64,000 nt of DNA from Monodelphis domestica (Eukaryota > Chordata > Mammalia > Didelphimorphia > Didelphidae): contig NC_077227.1 in assembly GCF_027887165.1 (NCBI RefSeq), positions 68,762,252 to 68,826,251 of the forward strand, in the 5' to 3' direction. The number at the start of each line of letters is the position of its first letter. Positions within the stretch are counted from its first letter, which is position 1. This document shows, in pieces, positions 58,052 through 64,000 of the stretch. Under the pieces are notes generated by a model. That model was not told where the DNA came from, ran no database searches, and worked only from the letters and a program-made list of their open reading frames with translations. The position numbers were made by a program, and so were the translations under genes.

Positions 58052-58864
58052 AAGAAGAGAATCAAATTACTATTATCAAAAAATGAAAGAGTTGATTTCA
58101 TCTCTAATGAAGAAGCAGTTAAAATAATTATTAAGAGTTTTTCATCAAATTATATAATAATAAATCTGACAATCTAGGTGAAATGAATGAATATTTACAA
58201 AAAATATACATTGCCTACATTAGTAAAAGAGGAAATAAAATAAATAACCCCTTCTTAGAAACAGAAATTGAACAAACCATCAATGAACTCCCCAAGAAAA
58301 AATTCCCAGGTACAAATGGATTCACAAATGAATTCTATTAATAATTTAAAGAATAATTAATCCCCAAACTATGCAAACTAATTGGCAAAATAAGCAAAGA
58401 AGAAGTCCTACAAAATTCTTTTTATGATATAATATGGTACTGAAACCTTACCCAGGAAGAGCAAAAACAGAAGAAGAAAATCATAGACTATTTTTTTAAT
58501 GAACATTGATGTAAAAATCTTAAATAAAATATTAGCAAAGAGACTACAGCAATATATCACAAAGATTATTCACTATGGACAGGTGGTATTTATACCAGGA
58601 ATTCTAGAGTGGTTTAATATTAGAAAAACTTTCTTCATAATTGACCACAATAATAATCATATTAACTGAAATCACATGATTTATCTCCAAAGATCCAGGA
58701 AAAAAAAACATTTAACAAAATACATCCATTTCTATTGAAAACAATGGAAAGCACAGGAAAAAGGGGACTTCCCTTAAAATAATTAGTGATTGCAAGTATC
58801 ATCTGCAATGAGGACAAGTTGGAAGCCTTCCAATGAGACCAGGAGGGAAGCAAGGATGCCCCAT

Positions 58865-59890
58865 TGTGAGATTTAAAATGGTTGAGGACTTAAACTGTAG
58901 TGGTTAAAATAGTGGAAGATATAAATTGTGATAGATATAAGAGAGGGTAAGTAAGTTTGACCGCAGAAATATGTTTCACTACAGTGTCTTGGGTTAAAAA
59001 TCAAATATAAGGTGGTCACCAGGGAAATATTCCCAATTATTCAAATACCCAAGTCAATTGGGTTTTATAGAGATTTTAATTAACAATACAATGAGTAATC
59101 AAAAAGAGAGAGAGAGAGAGAGTAAGAAAGGAATAAGTATGAAGGGCCTCAAAGCCAATATGGCCTAGACCTGAGTCTTAAAAGAGAAATCAGTCAGTTT
59201 TTTTACACTCACCATAAGATCTGTCTAAGTAAGGATTTCTAATGACACCAGGCCAGTAGCATCTCAGCTGCTTTCACCAGTTCCCTCCTCCATCTGAATG
59301 TTTCAGAATCAGTCTCCTCAAAATGAGTCTCTCCAATCTGAATGTTTCAGAATGACTTCCCAGCTCTTCCCTGAGCTCTTATTTTTAAGGGCAAAATCTT
59401 CTCTGTCACCTCCCCTAAGTCCTTACATCTACCAATCACTGTAGATGTTTCTAAAGGACTGCCCATTTTGAATTCACAGCTGAGTAGTTTTAATCTCTTT
59501 AGTAAGTCAGGAAAAAAATGCTGCTGTGTCGACAAATTTCATTAGAAAAAACCTCTGAATAAGTTATCACCCTTTTAGGTTTAAGTAGTTTACAAGTTGC
59601 CCCACCTTTATAGGTACTTAGTATCCCATTGTATCAATTCTAAAATAGTCATGACTCAAAGAACTTCCTGTCCCTTCCATAAGCATGGATCAAAGTACTT
59701 TTCATTGTTCTCAAGGAGCTCTCTGTCCTAAAGCAGTCCTAAGTAGGGTGAAGTAGGGATATTCCCAAGGCAAGGAGCCCCCACACTCAAGTAGAGTTCT
59801 CACCATCTGCTAGGGAATTTTTTAAGTAGAAGATTCCCCAATGGGGGAAACCCCTAACATTCATAAGTCTGAGAAATTTTGAGGTTTACA
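58865..59890 (-). mobile_element. Solo LTR, second family, TSD CCAT
   Basis: 1026 bp from TGTGAGATTT to AGGTTTACA on the plus strand, with 4-bp duplication CCAT at 58861-58864 and 59891-59894 and L1 RT text continuous across it. Orientation is set by the related plus-strand copy at 46048. It contains (GA)n at 59105-59122 and an 18-bp duplication beginning ATCTGAATG at 59292 and 59336. No viral gene. Confidence 0.9.
59101..59123. repeat. (GA)n short microsatellite in the LTR
   Basis: AGAGAG-type run of about nine units. Confidence 0.9.
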
Positions 59891-60064
59891 CCATCATCAC
59901 CTTTATTATTTAATATTGTACTAGAAATGCTAGCTTTAGCAATTAGTGAAGTAAAAGAAATTGAAGGAATTAAAGTAGGCAATGAGAAAATTAAACTATT
60001 GCTCTTTGTGGATGATATTATGGAATACTTAGAGAATCCTAGAAAATCAACTAAATGGTGTTGA
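59891..60064 (+). pseudogene. L1 ORF2 RT active-site remnant
   Basis: After the LTR the frame continues with [20 protein letters not shown] and then [19 protein letters not shown], which is the L1 RT palm with the (F/Y)xDD metal-binding box intact as FVDD. The frame closes at 60064 and upstream parts are separated by insertions, so no enzyme can be made. Confidence 0.75.
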
Positions 60065-61144
60065 AATAATTAATAACTTTAGCAAAGTTTCAGGATACAA
60101 ACAAAACCAATGAAAAAATTTTGGAAGGGAAACAACAAACCAAGAAAAATATTATAATTTTTTTCTGATAAAAGTATCATTTCTTATCAAATATATAAAG
60201 AACAAAGTCAAATTTATAAGAATCCAAGTCATTCTCCAATTGATAGTCAAAGGATATGAATAGGCAATTTTCAGATGAAATCAATAATCATATGAAACCC
60301 TCTTGATTAGAGAAATGTAAATTAAAATAACTTTGTGGTATCACCTCACACCTATCAGATTGGCCAATATGACAGTAGTAGAAAATAATAAATGTTGGAG
60401 ATGTAGAAAAATTGGGACACTAATGCATGCCTGATGGAGTTGTGAATTGATTCAAGGTTTCTGGAGAGTAATTTGGAATTATACCCAAAGGAGTATAAAA
60501 GAATGCATACCTTTTAATCCAGTAATATCACTACTAGGTCTGCATCAAAATGAGTTAAAAAAAATTGGAAAGTACCTGTTGGTGCAAAAATATTTTAGCT
60601 ACACTTTTATAGTGCAATGAATTGAAAAGTAAGAGGCTATTCCTCAATTGGAGGATGACTGAACAAAATGTCATACATGATAGTGATGGAAAGTTTGTGA
60701 AATGATGCAGAGTGAAATAAGCAGAAAAAGGTGAGCATTATATACAGTAATTGAAACATTGTGGAACAATCAAATGTGATAAACTTTGCTTCTAACAGCA
60801 ATGCAATGATCAAGGACAATTCTGAAGAACTATGAAAAAGAATGCTATCCACCTCTAGAGAAAGAAATGTTGGAATATAAATGCAGGTGAAAATAGATGC
60901 TTTATCACTTGCTTATTTGTGTATACTATTTGTGGTTTTGGATTTATTAGATTATTCACCTACAAAAATGAATAATATGGAAATATATTTTCTGGATAAT
61001 ACATGTATAACCCAGATCCGATTGCTTATCAACTCCAGGAGGAGAGAAGGAAGAAGAGAGAGAGAGACAAACATAAATCATATCATTTTGGAAAATGTGG
61101 AAATTTGTCATTAAAATTAAATTAAGACAAAAATTATTTTAAAA

Positions 61145-61220
61145 TGAGTGATTTAGAGAAGATGACCCCTGAAATTCCTCCCATCTCTAATTCTAAAGTA
61201 TAATGAATTATCATCATGGT
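61145..61220 (+). repeat. THER/MIR-type SINE 3' fragment
   Basis: GAAGATGACCCCTGAAATTC, then CTCCCATCTCTAATTCTAAA, matches the terminal 'gatgacctctgaggtcccttccatctctaattc'. Confidence 0.6.
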
Positions 61221-62279
61221 TTTTAAAAAGAAAATTTCTGAAATAATTTTTGCTTAATCTATTATAGTGTGGCATTGGAATAACTTACAATTCCTGTTTT
61301 GGCTCTAAGAAGAAGTGATAAATGTGTTTCTGTCTTCCATTCTCCCTGTGTTTTCATCTCTATTTCTCTCTGCTTCTGTCTGTCTCAACACACACTCCTT
61401 AGAATGAAGGAATCCTCAATGCAGAGATTTAGAAGCTTCTCTATAGGCAATTTTTAATCTGGATTTCAGTATAGCCTCATATTAGCAGAGCCAATATTCC
61501 ACTTTAAATGACATTTTCCTCTCTTTCATGTTCCCATCTTCTATCTTACTGCTTTTCTTCTTGGAGTTTTTCTAACAACTGCCTCTTTGGAATCCTCAAT
61601 TTGAATATCTAAATGTAGCTCAAGATGGCATTCTGGATAGAATATTAATAAACTTTAAGTGGATTCTCTCCAAACACATTGTTTCAATCACTCACAAACT
61701 ATTTTATAAAGCCCTTCCCCACATTTTTAATGTAAAGGTGTCACCATTAATCAGAACAAAGTGTGAATACAAATGCATTTTAATGGGCATTGTACACAAA
61801 AGCTTCATCTTGAGATTATAAAACACCCTTCTACAATGCAATTTTATCATTTAAGCCATTTTATCATAACAGAATAGAAAACACTAATTCCTTAGCATGT
61901 TGGTCTATATTATCCCTCCCCCCTTATCATTTGTAATATTTTTAAAAAGGTTTAAAAATGTTTTCTCTTGAAACCTCTTCTCATTTATAATTCACATTTT
62001 TTGCCAAGTCAGTGAGTATTTATAACATTTTAACAACTTTCATAATAAAGTGATCTGTAAAATATCTCCTTAAAAATATTAAGGAGTGACCCTAGCCTTA
62101 CAATTACACCACTGGATGTTTAGTTTCCACTTTTGAAGATAGTACCATTGTTTGGAAAATTTTATCACTTGAGTGCTCTTACACACCATTGCCTGGAAAT
62201 GCAAACAACTTATTCAAGATGAGTAATATCTTCCATCATTAGTCTAGCCAGTTCATAAAAAAAGGGTAGCCAGAGCTCT
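61221..62279. other. Repeat-free block, candidate conserved non-coding DNA
   Basis: About 1 kb with no repeat recognised. 61735-62060 is AT-rich with motifs such as CATTAATCAGAACAAAGTG (61745-61763) and ACAAATGCATTTTAATGGGC (61769-61788), the kind of text found in enhancers, but this is only an impression. No open frame. Confidence 0.33.
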
Positions 62280-62440
62280 GGGCCCCCAATCCCGTGTCAG
62301 TTTTCTCAGGGATAAAATGGAGATTATAATAGTCTCACAGTTTTGTTGTGAAGATCAAATGAGATATTTATAATATGCTTACCACAGTGTCTGACACATG
62401 ATAGGTGCTTTATAAATGTTTATTGATTGATAAAAGTTCT
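62280..62440 (+). repeat. MIR SINE
   Basis: CAGTTTTCTCAGGGATAAAA, GTTGTGAAGATCAAATGAGA, ACCACAGTGTCTGACACATG and TAGGTGCTTTATAAATGTTT are the classical MIR 3' half. Confidence 0.82.
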
Positions 62441-63424
62441 TAGCACATATATTCACTATTTAAAAATTTATTCCCTTCCCTTTAACTATCTTGGAAACCA
62501 TGAGATCTTTTAGTCTTCATAAATTGTGGTAGTATTTATAGATCATATTTTCCCATAATGCCAAGCTGATCTATCCTTTAAAAATATTTTGGCTGGTGTT
62601 ACACACTAAATTTTTTATAGTAATCTCTTCAATGTGGATATGTCTTACAATTATACAGACTGCAAAAGAACTAAATCTGTCTATCTTTTGAAAGTATTAC
62701 CAATATCCTAGTTCTTAGTCAATTTCTGCTACATAATAGGCACATAAATTATCTTTTCATCTCTTTTCCACAGAGAATCATCCCATTATATTGGATACCT
62801 TCCTTGATTTCTCTTGATATCATGATATCAAGATACCATTGATATCACTGTTCTGATGGGTTATCCCTCACCACATGTTTTATAAAGTTATTATCTTTTA
62901 TACTCATGCATTTCCATGATGATGCCATCTTCACTGGCCTATGAAGATAAAATACACATTCGTTATTATAATGACACCATAAGTTAGTCAGAGTATCAAT
63001 GTTGGGACAAGGTTTTATATTTGATTTTGTCACATGGGACTCCTACTCTTAACCATCAGATTCAAGACAAGTCTTTGAATTCCATTGACCATTAACCTCC
63101 AGTTTAATGTAAGAATTATTAAAATTTTTGACTGCTCTGACAGAAAGTTTGGAAATAAACATGCTTTTTAATAAATAGCTTAGTCTTTAATTGACCTTTT
63201 GGGTTTCTTTGACAGATACTATAGTAGTCAGCATTAAGGTGAATCTCATTAGTTTTATCTATCTCAACAAGAGAAGTGCTTACTGCTAAGTAGTTTCCTA
63301 TTCCTTATTCTGAAAGGAATAGTGATGAAGAAATCCCCATATAGTTTACACATCCTTTATTTACCACAAGGAGTAAGAACATTTCAGTTTGACCAGGTTC
63401 ACAAACTGTGGTCTTATCCAATGA
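62441..63424. other. Single-copy DNA with a 22-bp palindrome
   Basis: No gene recognised. 62812-62833 is a perfect palindrome with half-site TCTTGATATCA, followed closely by another TTGATATCA-like copy at 62839-62847. Confidence 0.55.
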
Positions 63425-63510
63425 ACAATAAATCTGAAGCTAGACAATTTGAGTTTGAGTCCATATTTAGCCACTTATGTGTGTTACTTTGATTTGACCA
63501 CTATTTACCT
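63425..63510 (+). repeat. Possible MIR head remnant
   Basis: TGAAGCTAGACAATTTGAGT, then TTAGCCACTTATGTGTGTTA, weakly matches MIR head and CORE. Confidence 0.42.
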
Positions 63511-63514
63511 AAGA

Positions 63515-63775
63515 TACTACTATTATCATTATTTGGGCAGCATTTACATAATGTATTATGTTGTGATAGCTTCCACATGCTATTTCATTCACTCCCCATA
63601 ACAACATTGGGAAGGAGTGAAGTTCTATTATTATTATTCCCATTTTACAGATAAAACTAAGGCACATAAAGTGACTTATCAAATATCAGATAATATGTAT
63701 CTTGGGTAGGATTTGAATGGTTTTCCTGACTTCTTGTCCTAGTACTTTAGCCACTGCATCACCTAACTGCTTCAA
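63515..63775 (-). repeat. MIR-related CORE-SINE
   Basis: ATTTCATTCACTCCCCATAA, TTATTCCCATTTTACAGATA, AAACTAAGGCACATAAAGTG, TAGGATTTGAATGGTTTTCC and CTGCATCACCTAACTGCTTC in antisense order. Confidence 0.8.
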
Positions 63776-63779
63776 TGGG

Positions 63780-64000
63780 ACTTATTAAGAGTAATGTGTT
63801 CAGTTCCAGAAATCCCATTTTATAGCACAATATGATTAATTTGTGTCTGTTCTGGACAATCACAATGGTTTTTAAAAAGCCTAATTCATGAAATATAAGG
63901 ATTTAGTGATTGAGCTAGTGCTGCTTAGCTGGAAAAGATATGATGTAGAAGAAACAGGATAACTTAAAAAAAAATTGAAAGGAAGGGAGATTGAACTCAT
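63780..64000 (+). repeat. L3/CR1 LINE fragment running off the window
   Basis: TGTTCAGTTCCAGAAATCCC, CATTTTATAGCAC, GCTTAGCTGGAAAAGATATG and the following AGAAACAGGATAACTT fit L3/CR1 ('gtgttcagttctgggcaccacattttaag...tttagcctggagaagagga'). Confidence 0.62.

Larger units (their letters stand above)
55185..61130 (+). mobile_element. L1, ORF1 end to 3' UTR, carrying three later insertions
   Basis: 55190-55440 is the ORF1 C-terminus, 55441-56030 the purine-rich spacer, and ORF2 starts near 56065 (VITVNVNGMKSPIK). Endonuclease text continues at 56877-57600, RT from about 58080, and the RT active-site box reads FVDD at about 60009-60020. An internal gap near 60110-60150 jumps to the ORF2 C-terminus and 3' UTR, ending near 61130. 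Removing the LTRs (56186-56876, 58865-59890) and SINE (57866-58051) leaves about 4 kb. Frames are disrupted. Confidence 0.85.

Noticed and set aside
60005..60025. FVDD reverse-transcriptase box suggesting an active element
   Set aside because: The surrounding L1 is split by two LTRs and a SINE and has an internal deletion, so no enzyme can be encoded.

Overview
The window looks like non-coding nuclear DNA from a marsupial mammal. It is AT-rich and CpG-poor, has no long open reading frame, and is crowded with degraded retrotransposons. The diagnostic elements are tRNA-derived CORE-SINEs with the head GGCAGCTGGGTGGCTCAGTG and the tail found in opossum and other marsupial genomes, plus L1 elements whose 3' UTR, ORF2 and ORF1 text matches the marsupial L1 lineage. 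Family names come from remembered consensus sequences, not a database search, so subfamily names are deliberately loose. No protein-coding gene, RNA gene or CRISPR array is supported. The region is an intergenic stretch or a large intron.

Layout. 0-7.5 kb: a SINE nested in an L1 tail, a solo-LTR-like block (2.3-2.9 kb) and a minus-strand L1 with 5' UTR and reverse-transcriptase remnants (4.3-7.3 kb). 7.5-14 kb: ancient L2 and L3/CR1 fragments and a GT repeat. 15-19.4 kb: a minus-strand L1 derivative lacking almost all of ORF2 (half-LINE/HAL1 architecture), itself hit by a SINE and a 5'-truncated L1. 20-21.2 kb: single-copy DNA. 21-34 kb: old L3, L2, L1 and SINE pieces with several nested insertions. 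34-39 kb: L2, SINEs, a diverged 619-bp-spaced duplication, a long (TC)n and an (AC)n. 38.5-39.6 kb: a SINE split by a solo LTR. 40-51 kb: mixed L1, L2, L3 and SINE fragments and a second LTR family. 51.6-61.1 kb: a plus-strand pile of L1 remnants containing two solo LTRs and a SINE, most with target-site duplications. 61.2-64 kb: single-copy DNA, a 22-bp palindrome and ancient SINE/L3 fragments.

Nothing in the window acts as a pathway. Its value is stratigraphic: insertions with readable target-site duplications (12-bp SINE; 14-, 16- and 10-bp L1; three 4-bp LTR cases; an 8-bp SINE) order the activity of L2/L3, L1, SINE and LTR families. The best candidates for real function are the repeat-free blocks at 20.05-21.19 kb and 61.25-62.27 kb, which could hold conserved non-coding elements. 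That can only be settled by cross-species alignment.
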